From contig JAADJZ010000002.1 of the NCBI GenBank assembly GCA_011032825.1, positions 1,798,001-1,862,000 of the forward strand: DNA of 64,000 nt. The letters run 5' to 3'. Position numbers and translations under genes: made by a program. Below, one piece after another: positions 34,809 to 45,175 of the stretch. Under the pieces are notes generated by a model that did no database searches, was not told the origin of the DNA, and saw only the letters and a program-made list of their open reading frames with translations. Each line of letters starts with the position of its first letter. Position 1 is the stretch's first letter. Source of the stretch: Massariosphaeria phaeospora (lineage: Eukaryota > Ascomycota > Dothideomycetes > Pleosporales).

Positions 34809-35203
34809 GCAGAGCAGGACCGCCGCTCGAGGTCGGGACGTGATGAGACAAGCGGCGCCCTCCAGCTGGCAGGCTGGCAGGCTGCGCCGTTGCGGGCGCG
34901 GCCAATGGGTGCGCGCGACGCTGCTCTGGCGGCCCCACGGCTAGCCCGCTTGCAGGCTAGCGCTGGCGAGAGTCTGGCGCGTCTCCCGGTCTGGACAGGC
35001 GATCAGGTTCGCCGTTTGCCGGGCGCCGTTCGTGGTGCGTTCCCCCAGGGCCCAGCGAGCGACGCAGCGGGCGAGGAACCGCGTCGCAACCCGAGCGCGG
35101 CGACCGGTGCAAGCCTCAAAGTGCAGACTTGTTGTTGTTTTTCCCATCCGTGGCATGCCAGCAGGACGCGGGCGCCGGAAGCGGCAGGAGCGAGGGGAGG
35201 GGC

Positions 35204-35237
35204 AGTGGAGCAGTGGAGCAGTGGAGCAGTGGAGCAG
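35204..35237. repeat. 9-bp tandem repeat (GTGGAGCAG)n
   Basis: Nearly four copies of GTGGAGCAG in a row, within GC-rich non-coding DNA. Confidence 0.9.
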
Positions 35238-35810
35238 CGCGCTGGGGAGGCGACGGAAGCTGCTGCTGCTGCATGCACTCCGCCCCCCCGGCCTGGCCTG
35301 CCTTGTAGGCTTGTCCATGGGCGCTGAAACGCCGCTCCGCACACGGCTGACGGGGCTGCACAAGTCACCATGAAGTCGACCGAGTACCACCCGTCGTTCT
35401 CCCTCTCTTCCACCCTTTTCGTCCTCCGCAATCAACTGCGGTAGACACCGGTAGACTGACGTTACCAGCCTGGCCCTGCGACGTGCGCCGGACGGCAACG
35501 GCCTCGGAGCTGATGCGGCCGCGGTCGCTACGTGTCCTGACCAGCGTTCGCGCCTCCCCACCCAACTGCCAACACTGCAAAACCATGTGCAATCAAACAC
35601 AACCACCACCAACACCACCGGCACGACGCTGTACCCACCGTATGGTAGCCTTGCTCCGCGCTTTCCCTTCCAGTGCCGATTGCGTCCCAGCCCTCCGTCA
35701 CCGGACGACTGTTCCGCCCACCTAGCGTCCAGAGCCTCAATATATTCCTACAAATTCGAACGGCCGGGACCACGACTCGATGCTGCATGGGCAAGCTATA
35801 TACCCGCATA

Positions 35811-35945
35811 CGATGCCTACTATACTGGATACAATAGGGCTTTGTAAAAATTAAGGTAGACTATCTACCTGTTGCTAAAAGCTCCTAGGCTGTCAAGAGG
35901 ATCGCTTAAAGTCTTCTATCGGTAACGAATTCTGCCAGGGGAGTG
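35811..35945 (+). repeat. Dispersed short repeat, copy C (best preserved)
   Basis: Contains CCTACTATACTGGATACAAT, AGGGCTTTGTAAAAATT, GGTAGACTATCTACCTGTTG, CTCCTAGGCTGTCAAGAGGA, TCGCTTAAAGTCTTCTATCG, GTAACGAATTCTGCCAGGGG. It serves as reference for the family. Confidence 0.8.
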
Positions 35946-37140
35946 CCGCACTCGCAGCTTGCGCCTCTCTTCCGTTTGGACTGACACTTCTCACACATCA
36001 GTACTTACTGGTTGGTAGGCATCCACAATAGAGCTCGATCCGCATCCGCATCTTACCATCTAGCAATTGAAAGTACCAGGCAAGCTATCACGATGGTGCT
36101 TAGCGTGCGATCCAGTCGAAACCGGACCCCCGAATGCGCAGCTCTCGGAGAGATACTGTGGAACCCGGGCAACGGTTCTGATGAGTTGGCTGCTTCCACT
36201 ACTTGGACCATGGCACCAATAACATTGGGAGTACTGGGTCGGAAGCAGTTCGGGATGCAGGGCGATAACGACGGAGGGACAAGCCGCCTCTCCTGCTTGT
36301 GGCACTCAGCATGCAGCCCTACACTCCCAACGCGACGTGGCTAGACGTCGATGACTGTGACGTGGATACTGGGATAGATTGCGCTTCGGGTTCCAAGGTC
36401 TAAGACCTGGCCCTAATGTATGGCCCGTCAGGCATCCAGTCAAGCATCCAGAACCCGTACTGTCCGAATTAGAACCCAAAGAACATAAATCAATGAAGAA
36501 GACAGTTGTGCTCTGGTCAATCTGGCCCAAGAGCTTCCAGGAACAAGTAACACAATCGGAAACTACTTCAGACACAGGTTGAAGTCTTCGGAGCGATTCA
36601 AGATAGTATGTATCACGGCGCTTGGCCACGCATGTTCCCGTTCTATATTCGACTTTGTCTCCATCAAACGGCCGTCTCGCTCCCGTTCTTGCTCGGTCTG
36701 CTTCGAATACCCACTACTAGACGTAACAGTACAGGAAACGAAATGGAATGTAGCGATAATGACCTCTATCACGCAGAACGACGGAGAGACGTTGTTACAC
36801 TTGTACACTGAAAGTTAGAAGGCTCCGGAAGCAGGAACTCGCTGCTCCTAGAACAGGTCTGAGGAAGGGGTTGTAAATCTATAAGGTTCTACATGATCAA
36901 TAGGAGCACGTTCGTGTACGGGTTTTCCGACCTGTCTGCGTTTGGTTTGAAAAGGGGGTATATATGAAATATGTACGGGAAGAACATTCGAGGATATCAT
37001 GAGACGACGGGACTCTGTTCTGACGGCCCCAGATGCATCTGATCTTGCCTGTCCCAGCCATCAACGTGTATGTAAGCCGAACCGGGACCACGCTTCCCCT
37101 CTCCTCTACCACACTACACTACCACACCTTGCACGCTTTC

Positions 37141-38867
37141 TCAAAACACCCGCGAGCCCTCCATCTCCACAGGCCCCTGCCCCGCATTCACATGCACCGT
37201 CTTCGGCCTCCCATCATCACCAGCCCCCAATCCCCGTTCATACGGTTCCGGCGATCTACACGCACCCGTCAGCAAAAACTCCGCAACAACGAACGATAGC
37301 ATAGGATACACAAGCAACTCACCTGCCGTCCTCGCCCTCCATCGTCCTGATGCGGTCCCGCAGCGCCTGCACCTGCCGCCCGTACGCGCCCAGCGGGACC
37401 ACCTTGGGGTCGACGGGGCTGGTCATGTCGGCTGTGTGCGGCGCCGTGTAGCGGTACGCGTCGGCGCCGTCGTGCATGCGCGTGAAGTAGCCCGTCGTGT
37501 CGGAGACGCTGAACGTGCCGCCGACGGAGCGGTGCGAGGTGCTGCGCGACGGCGGCGTCGAAGCCGGGTTGTCGAACGGCGAAGTGGTGGACGTGGCGGA
37601 TTGCGGAGAGTACTTGGATGGGTTGGGCGAGGCGAAGTACGCGGGTGGGAGAACGCTGGCTGTTGTGTATGTGGAGGGGGATAGTGCGGGAGACAGTTCT
37701 GCTGGTGGCGGTGCGGTGCGGTATGCTTGGAACATGCCGCTGGGGCTGGCCGGGCTGTGGGGTCGGATTGTGGACGCTTTGCGCGCCATTTCGGCTTTGA
37801 GGGTCTTGCTGCGGCCGATGAAGAAGAAGAGCAGGGCGCCGAGCACGACGACGCTAGTGCAGGCGACGACGATGCCGGCGATTGCGCCCGTGGAGAGCGC
37901 GGCGTGGGGTTTGGGGGATGGGGGCGTGGAGGCGGAGGGGGGGAGGTTGGAGGGGCGGGGGGATTCTTCGGGGAAGGGTTCGCCCGGTTGGAGCATGTAG
38001 GCGGCGGATTGGGCGAGGGTGCGTTGCTTGGTGAGGCTTGTTGTTGAGTTCTGAAGGGGGGATGTTAGTGAAATGGAGAGGGTTTGGGAAGGGAAGGGGG
38101 CTGAGGGAGGCAAGTAACATACTGGATTGATGACGCCGACCATGCCCCAGCTCATGCATGAGCCCGGGGCGCTGCAGTAGAAGAATATCGGGTCGGTGTC
38201 GTTGATCCTGAAGCTGTATTTCGGAGGCTACACGCACGTACGTTAGCCGGGGGCTGGTGAGATTCTGATTTGCGGACCAGTATAGGGAGAGAGAAAGAAG
38301 ATGAATTATGAACTGACCTCGTTCAACACCGCATCTACAGGATTGAAACCCGAGAAGAAGCCTCGTTTGCCGCTGCCCGTCATCTCATACGGTATGCACG
38401 GGAACTCGTATTCAGCGCGTACAACACTGTGATTCTGGGGGTAGAAGTTGAACTCTATAATCTGAAATCCGGTCAGTGTTCATTTCTTTGAAAACATCTT
38501 CGGGGGAAAGCGGTTGGTGAGAGTCAATTCTACTGAAGTGTGAAGATAGACATGCTGGTTCGACTCAAGATAAAAGGAGGAATAAAGAAATGTAATATAC
38601 ATCACCAATCTCAGCCTGCGTGACATCCGGCTTGAACTTATGGTCGCCATTGCCCACCTGAATCGTGTGCGTCTGCGCCGGAGCCGTTGACGTTGGCGTG
38701 GGACTCGGCTTGCTGTTTTCTGTCTTGAGGCTTGTCGAAGAACTGCGTCTTGCTTCTGCAGACACAGGGACGGGCGACTCTTGAGCGAACGCCAGAGCAG
38801 CGAAGTAAAACAGAGCAAAAGCAGCGAAAATCGTCCAAGACGGCTGCGTCCTGGCTAGGAATTTCAT
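37141..38867 (-). CDS. Membrane-anchored extracellular cupredoxin-like protein (452 aa, 5 exons)
   Basis: Exons 38867-38601, 38461-38318, 38227-38123, 38050-37323 and 37255-37141; introns of 139, 90, 72 and 67 nt. Signal peptide at MKFLARTQPSWTIFAAFALF. After a Ser/Thr-rich linker, a cupredoxin domain is spread over exons 1-3: HTIQVGNGDHKFKPDVTQAE, IIEFNFYPQNHSVVRAEYEF, FFYCSAPGSCMSWGMVGVIN. One transmembrane helix follows (GAIAGIVVACTSVVVLGALL) with a Pro/Ser-rich cytosolic tail. The fifth exon, found by its GTGAGT..GTGTAG intron, replaces the stop that occurs if exon 4 is read on, and ends in MEGSRVF. These fungal extracellular serine-rich cupredoxins have no known reaction. The Cys and Met ligands can be placed; the second His of type-1 copper sites cannot. 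Confidence 0.85.
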
Positions 38868-39709
38868 TGTGGGCATGCAGTGGTGGTCTCGATAGGTTCC
38901 TGCCGTCCGAGGTGTTTCGTTCGATCTGGAGATCTGATAGTGATTTGATGGCCAGCACCAATTTCCAAAGACGAGACGATCGTGTAGGAGCGAAGAAGCG
39001 AAACCTAAGCCCCTGGACCAGGGATTACAAGATACCCAAGTGGCAACATGGGAACCAGGGCCCGGCGACGCCAACAAGCAAGAGGCCTTTGCTCCACGGC
39101 GAATGGCGTCTAGCCAGACCTTCACATTGGCCGGCTAGGCGGCGGAACACAGCCTCGGCCTGCTATACACAAAGAAAATCTCGAGTTCTCAAATACCGTC
39201 CTGTGCCAAGAGCGGGAAGGAGACGTCTGCGACGACACTGGACAATGAAAAAGACAAAGCCCCTCTTGTGCCACCAATCTTCCCAAGCCAGGTCGGCGAG
39301 GCAATGCCTCGGAATTGCCACATCCACATCATTACGTCAAGGGCGTATTCTTGCTGTGACTACACGCGAGCTTTGCGAAGAGATGGTCGGAATATGAAGT
39401 GACAGTGGTGAAGACAAGGAACGCTACGCATCTTTGGCAATATTCTGAACCAACTAGAACCTACTTTTGTACACCAAGACGACCAGCTTGCCGTTCTTGT
39501 GAACGCGTCTTTGTATGCATTGAAAACTTTCGTGATATCTCAGCTGGAGGGCTCGATATAGTCCCATGCTAGACGTATATCGCACATTGCTGGCTATAAT
39601 GTGAGGCAGCGTGGAATCTATGCAGGATGTTAAACAAGTGCCCATGTAACCCTACCGTTCCACTCGGCAGAACGATAGCCAAAATATACTATAAATTGGG
39701 GCCAGCGTA
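38868..39709. other. Intergenic region
   Basis: The cupredoxin promoter lies next to the left flank of the transposon. Open frames here are antisense shadows. No other element is seen. Confidence 0.45.
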
Positions 39710-39736
39710 CGAGGAGCTCGTTTTTAGTGAGGCATA
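39710..39736. repeat. Left terminal inverted repeat
   Basis: 27 bp identical to the inverted right end. Beyond it the homology continues only after a 16-bp insertion (39737-39752) absent from the right end. Confidence 0.9.
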
Positions 39737-39849
39737 CATGTACCGTACAGTAAGCGAGAACTTGGCATTCCATCCGAACTCTGTTTTTATCAACACCACC
39801 TTTTCATCACGACACAACTTTGTCAATATAGCTCCAAAATACATGATTT

Positions 39850-41208
39850 ATGGCTCGAATTAATCGCAGAAAGCCGTTCGAGTATTCTACCGTGAAACAA
39901 CAGAACAATAAGACCCAACGGAGGGAGCTTGATCCAGTGCAGCGTGCCTTTGTTGCCAGCGCAGTACTCCACGGCAATGCCTCAGTCAATTCATGTGCCA
40001 AATTACTTGGTGTTGATCAAGGCAACCTATCAAGGATGCTCAAGAAGGTGAAGAGCAGGGCAGAAGAGTCAGGGCTTCCTGTTACAGACCCAATTCCCTA
40101 CCAAAATGAGGTTGGCCGTGGAAGGCCAGATCTCTTTACACTGGAACAGAAACAATCTATCATCTACATCGCCACCCAGGATCGTGAGCACCGTGAGAGA
40201 GAGCCCTGGCAGGCAATAAAAGACGGAGATTTCAGCCATATACCGAAAATCTCTATTACTACGTTCGAAAACGTTATGTATGAAGCTGGGTACGCACGCA
40301 GAGCCCCCGGTTTTAGGCCTACGTTGAATGACGATCAACGTAAAACTCGCTATGAGTGGGCTCTGGCACACAATCCCGATAGATATGAGAGAGGAGATAG
40401 CAAGGGGTTCAACTTTCAGCGCGTAGTCTACACTGATGAGACCTCTGCTCGTATTGGTGAGCAGAGAGGCATAAAAAGAGCTTGGTGTAAACAAAGAGAA
40501 GAGTATCACAAGGACGTCAAGAGGCCAAAGCTTCGTAATACCTGTACTCTGCAGTTCTACGGCGCATTTACGTACGGAGAGAAGGGACCTTGCCATATAT
40601 ACGCCAAAGAGACCAAGGAGGAGAAAGCTGCGGCTGCTAAAGCTCTCCAAAAAGAGAACCAGGAGAACCAGGCTTAACGAGAGAAGCTAGTCCCACTTGC
40701 TCGGCGGGCATTACGCTCTATGAGAGACTCAGAAATCAACACCCGTAAACACGCCTAGATTAAAGATATAGAGTACAACCGCGGAGACTGTACACGAGGC
40801 GGGATAGATAGATATAGGCATCGAGAGAAAGTGCTCAAACTACTTTTAGTGCCTTAGATCAAACAGCTACAAAAGAAAGGCAAGGCTGACGTCGTACTCC
40901 TTGAAGACAGTGCCCTAGCCTACACCTCGAAGATAGCAGAGGAGTTTCTAGAGGTCTCTTACATCTCTAAGTTGCCTTGGCCTGGCCATTCACCTAACGT
41001 CAACGCCGAGGAGCATGCCTGGCCATGGATAAGGCTTCATATAACCAAAGATTACTCTCCGTCAACCTGCGAAAACGAGTGCCGTACTTAGTAGCAACAA
41101 GAGTGGCATAATCTGCCTATAGAGGCAATCAACAAGTGGATTGATCACGTACCTAAAATTGTACGTCGAATCATCGATCATAGAGGCAACAACAACTTTC
41201 ATGGATGA
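39850..41208 (+). pseudogene. Transposase of Tc1/mariner element, broken by five in-frame stops
   Basis: One frame runs 452 codons to TGA at 41206 but is cut by TAA at 40675, TAG at 40756 and 40855, and a TAG pair at 41089-41094. No frameshift is needed. The N-terminal helix-turn-helix region (SVNSCAKLLGVDQGNLSRML) and a DDE-type core survive: VYTDETSARIGE (first Asp), VVLLEDSALAYTSKIAEEFL (second Asp), and LPWPGHSPNVNAEEHAWPWI holding the third acidic residue. All five stops are what C-to-T changes in CAA or CAG would give, the usual result of RIP. The copy is therefore unable to make a complete transposase. No restored reading is implied. Confidence 0.9.
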
Positions 41209-41416
41209 AGATAGGAGGGGGTAGTCAGGGGTAACTAGTATACAGCGGAGAGAGCTCCCAAAACACCAAAACTTGGCCTCATCTTTTCCCAATTAGGCCA
41301 TATAACCCAGATCAACGAGATCTCGCAGAATTATTATGAATAAATGTGTATTTGACCGATTTTGTATGTAAATTTGTATGATGGGGGGGTTTTGGCTGCA
41401 TTGCCAAGATCTCGCT

Positions 41417-41443
41417 TATGCCTCACTAAAAACGAGCTCCTCG
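41417..41443. repeat. Right terminal inverted repeat
   Basis: Inverted copy of the left 27-bp end, followed directly by a TA target duplication. Confidence 0.9.
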
Positions 41444-41796
41444 TACAGTAAGCTCAGTTAAGTGGGCGCCTGTTCGTACCAAGGCCAGCACACGGGTTGA
41501 AGTGTACAGCTGTTGTTATTTGTCTACATTCAGTAGAAGCGACATGCAGTAACAGCTTGTCCATTCAAGGTATTTCATAATCATAAACCATTCTCCGTCT
41601 AATATCGCTTGAGACAATCATCCGGTGCACCATCATACGCACGGCCACTGAACTTCAAACCATGCACTGCCGATGGATAAATCGTTTTAAGGCGCTGGGT
41701 TGAGCCCGTAAAGAAAGTAATGTCACCTCCCAGTTGCGTCACGAGCGCTGCTTCTGTAATCAGCCTTCGGGGTCAACAGCAGTTGCAATGCTACCT

Positions 41797-43361
41797 TTAG
41801 CTAAGTCCAGGATCCCCGAATGGGTCATTGCTTGAGGAACTCCCAGGTCCCGATACATACCCAGAAGGTGCCACCGATAATTTCGGTGCCGGTGACGGAT
41901 CCCAGATTGGAAAGCCTTCGGGCGGTTGACTGTTGCCCTTGGGCTTGCCCACGGAATAGTCCGCTAGACTTCCGTTGATTCCGGTAAGCGCCCATGCAAA
42001 CACGGCAACATCGCGAATGCTTTGCATAAAAGCGTTCTGGAAAGCTGCACTGGGTACCTGCGCCATGGCAGGATGTTGAGCGCCCAGCGGATATGGCAAG
42101 GGTTGAGGCAGTTGAGGTTGGAACACTGGTTGCGGTGCCCAAGGAGCCACAAAGATGCCGTTGTAGTTGGCAGGCTGTGCCGTGGGTAGTATACCTGGTA
42201 CCATAGGACGTGCGCGACGAAGGCAGACAACAAGTCCGTCTGAGGTGCATGACACGACGGCCTCGATCTCGATAGGCTCCTCGCGAGCTTCGGACTGTGG
42301 TGACCCCGCTGGTAAGGATGACGAGGAGGAGCGAGCAGCCGAAGCTCGTTGAGGGTCGGACGTATGTGTATTGTTGCTGGAATCGTTGCGAGAATTTAGC
42401 GGTTCGTCACTGCTGTTGCTTAGACTGTTGGAGAGGTGCGATCGGCTGTTGGAGGGTCTGCCACTAGGGTCGGAAGGCCCACCATAGCCCGCTCCAGCCT
42501 CGGATTCGTCGTCGTCGGAACCGGTGATATCAGTCATGATGTCGTCCTCACTCTCGGAAGAGGCGCCGTCGGCTTGCTCACCCTGCCGAGGATCACGAAA
42601 GAAGAAACGTAGGTAAGCAATCGAGTCGTTGCCCTTTGCAGACTCGAGAGCTCGCACTGCGTCGACTAGGCAGTTTTCTTGAATGCAATAGTAAAAACTG
42701 AGGCCTTTCATTTCCTCGCTGGAGATGCCAAGGATTTGCTCGACGCCGCTAGTGGCGTACATGATGGTTAGAGTTCGCGTGAAGCGGTTGAGAAACAAGG
42801 CCGCTCGAGGTTCATGCGTCTGCTCTTCCTGTCCCAGGTTGAATTTGCTGGATAGATGTGACAGCATATGATAGCGGGGATCCTTTGGAGATGAGGCAAA
42901 TAGCTTGCGAACTAAGGGGGCCTCAACCGCTCGCTCTGCTCGAGTGTTAGATGCAGCAAGAGAAGTAGGTTACTCGGGCTGCTTACTCTGACTGCTTATG
43001 CCCGGATTGTAGACGCTGGTACAGCACACCATGACATCGTAGACGATGGAAAAGCAGCACTCGCATCCAATCCAGTCACCCTGGCGGTTTTTGATGCTGC
43101 AATAGGCGAGCACAGCGGCCTTGTCTAGTCTCACACCTCGATTGTGGAACTTCTTCGCGACAGGCACCTCATATGGATGGAAGAACTCCCAGCTCGATTT
43201 ATTGACAACCTCATCCGGCGTGTGGCCTAGGATGTCCACGATGGAGTCGGAGCAATAGAGAATTGTAGCATGCTCGGAGAGGTCTGTGAGAGTGAGCGGC
43301 GGTGCATGGGTCACGGTACTGCATGTTACCTACCGTGGATGGTGATGAAGGTCGTGTCCAT
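41797..43361 (-). CDS. PAS-domain protein (487 aa)
   Basis: Exons 43361-43334, 43283-42987 and 42935-41797; introns of 50 and 51 nt. The first coding exon is only 28 nt (MDTTFITIH). PAS 1: ATILYCSDSIVDILGHTPDE, WEFFHPYEVPVAKKFHNRGV, ACIGCECCF-like DWIGCECCFSIVYDVMVCCT. PAS 2: LFLNRFTRTLTIMYATSGVE, ILGISSEEMKGLSFYYCIQE. A long acidic, Ser/Asn-rich linker and a Pro-rich end follow. There is no GATA finger, kinase or bHLH, so it is not WC-1; the LOV cysteine motif GRNCRFLQ is absent too. Role: sensor or adaptor through PAS-PAS contacts; partner unknown. The splice joins IH-DLSEHATILY and SSQ-KRAVEAPLVRKLFASS are supported by phase and signals. Confidence 0.82.
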
Positions 43362-45175
43362 TGTTGCGGTGGTTTGGAGGGTTGATGATGCGTGCTCTGG
43401 CCGGGCCTAGGCGTAGTCGCTGGATCTAATAATCCGCTATGGGTACAGGTGAGGATGGCGAAAGTCGAGTGCGGCTCTGGCAAGGCCCAAGGGCACCGCA
43501 ACGGCTAATAAAGATATGCGCACGCTCGGTTCTACCGAAAAAACGTTGGACGTACGAGCGATCAACGTCTGGTTAAGGTTTCGTGACACAAGGTGGCGAG
43601 GAGTGCAAGGGCGCGTGAAGCACGCGGACAGCCGCCACGGAGAATATATGAAGTGAGCGGAGAAGAGAAGCAGAGGTCGACGGGGAACACAATGGCGTCA
43701 AGCGTCTACGTCAACGTCAACGTCGAGCGGCAAACGGCAAAACGGTAGGCGTCCGTCGGGCGGCAGGAGCTCTCAGCGTGCAGCGGCGCGCTGGCAGAGG
43801 AGCATTTGCGTGAGGCCTGTACGGAGTACTGGGTCTCGCAACGTTCGGCAGCTGGCCTGAGGGCGGACGGAAGAGGGCAAGAAGACAGGCGGCGACAGGC
43901 AGTGCAGGTCACGACGTTGGAACACTACGGAGTACTGGACCGGCCGTTGGGTCAACCGTCTCTGCACACTGCACAGTGGACAGGCGTCTGCTGGATGCGG
44001 CAACGAACGACGCCTCAAGTCGGAACCCAGCGCCTCGGTGGCCTGCTGCTGCTAGTAACTTAGTGCCAGCATTCGCGAGCGGAGCGTCTCAGAGTCGGTC
44101 GTACGTCGTCGTACGCTCGACTAATATCAAAGAGAGCGCGGGGGAGGCGTGCCGTTTGGTCCCTGCGTGCAAACCACTCCAACACGCCCCTGCTTGGCTG
44201 TGCGCAGTGCCGTGTTGCTCAGGCTGGCGACCTGGCGCCGAAGTGACGGACGTCTGTCTCGAGTGCTCGACAGTACCACAGGGTGCATGGCACCGGCGAA
44301 GGAGCCACACTGCAGCGAAGGCATGTCAGGCCACTATTGCTGCAGACTCGGTGAACGAACACGGGGCTGCAGTGTGCACACATGGCTGAGTTTTCGGCCC
44401 CATCAAGCTGGCACGCTGGCTGGCGGTGGAATATACGGGCAACGCCTGGGCCGTCCACGTGCAGGCCCCAGGGCTTCGTCTGCTGGGCCACGGAGAATGC
44501 CATGGGTTCAGCATGCGCTTTTGCCTGTCTGCTCACTCACTGCTCAGTGCTGGGTGCCCGTTGCTCGCCCGCTGTTGCATGGCCAGGGCGTCGTGAATCT
44601 TCGGCGCCGCCCAGCGCTCAGCAACGCCGCCCGGTAGCACGCGAGGCAACCCTCGGTAGACGCTGCCATCCTGCCGCCCGCTCGTGCCACCAGAAAAACG
44701 TTGTGACTACTACCGGGAGTCGACTCTTTGCAGCCGCCTCGAGTCCGCAGGCCTCTGCTCAGTGTCGTCCACACTGCTCATCGCCGATGGTGGCCGCGCT
44801 AGTGCTGTCTCCAAGACAGGTTGACTCCATCACAACGCCAATTGGATCTCGCGCTTCGTGGCCGTAGACTCACCGCGCCGGCCAGCAAGGGGTCTGCGGC
44901 CTCAACTGCACCTCTGTTCCAGTGAGGCCACTGCAGAACCTCGTCCCATCGGATGACACTAAGCCCGAACGGATGCTCCCCATTGAACCAATCAGAGAGC
45001 GATGATAGTGCCACCCTGCCGCTAGTCTAGCTTGCTTCGGGCTAGCGTAAACGGTTTAACCGAATCTTTGCGGTACCCCCATTGGCACTCCCTGACTGCC
45101 AGCTCCACTCCACCTACCACTACCAAACGCCCTGCATCTCTCTCCCTGTCAATCCACCAACCCTCGGCCAAGGCA
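43362..45175. other. 1.8-kb GC-rich divergent promoter region
   Basis: This separates the oppositely transcribed PAS and EED genes. Overlapping open frames on both strands look like GC-driven shadows. No RNA gene or repeat is recognised. Confidence 0.45.

Larger units (their letters stand above)
33944..37140. other. 3.2-kb GC-rich to mixed intergenic region
   Basis: No supported gene. Many overlapping open frames at 34.2-35.7 kb reflect high GC and simple repeats rather than coding. It contains two simple repeats and dispersed-repeat copy C. The left end carries the SET3 promoter. Confidence 0.5.
39710..41443 (+). mobile_element. Tc1/mariner-family DNA transposon (1734 bp), inactivated
   Basis: Terminal inverted repeats begin with CGAGGAGCTCGTTTTTAGTG at both ends: 27 bp are identical, then weaker similarity follows. 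The element is flanked by TA dinucleotides at 39708-39709 and 41444-41445, the target-site duplication of this superfamily. Inside is one transposase frame on the same strand. Size and structure fit fungal Tc1/mariner elements. It sits between the cupredoxin and PAS genes and interrupts no recognisable gene. Confidence 0.92.

Noticed and set aside
35204..35237. CRISPR-like short repeat
   Set aside because: The 9-bp units are contiguous with no spacers, in a eukaryotic genome; it is a simple tandem repeat.
34253..35624. Several 100-227-codon frames on both strands
   Set aside because: They overlap one another in GC-rich, repeat-bearing DNA and show Arg/Ala/Ser bias without domains.
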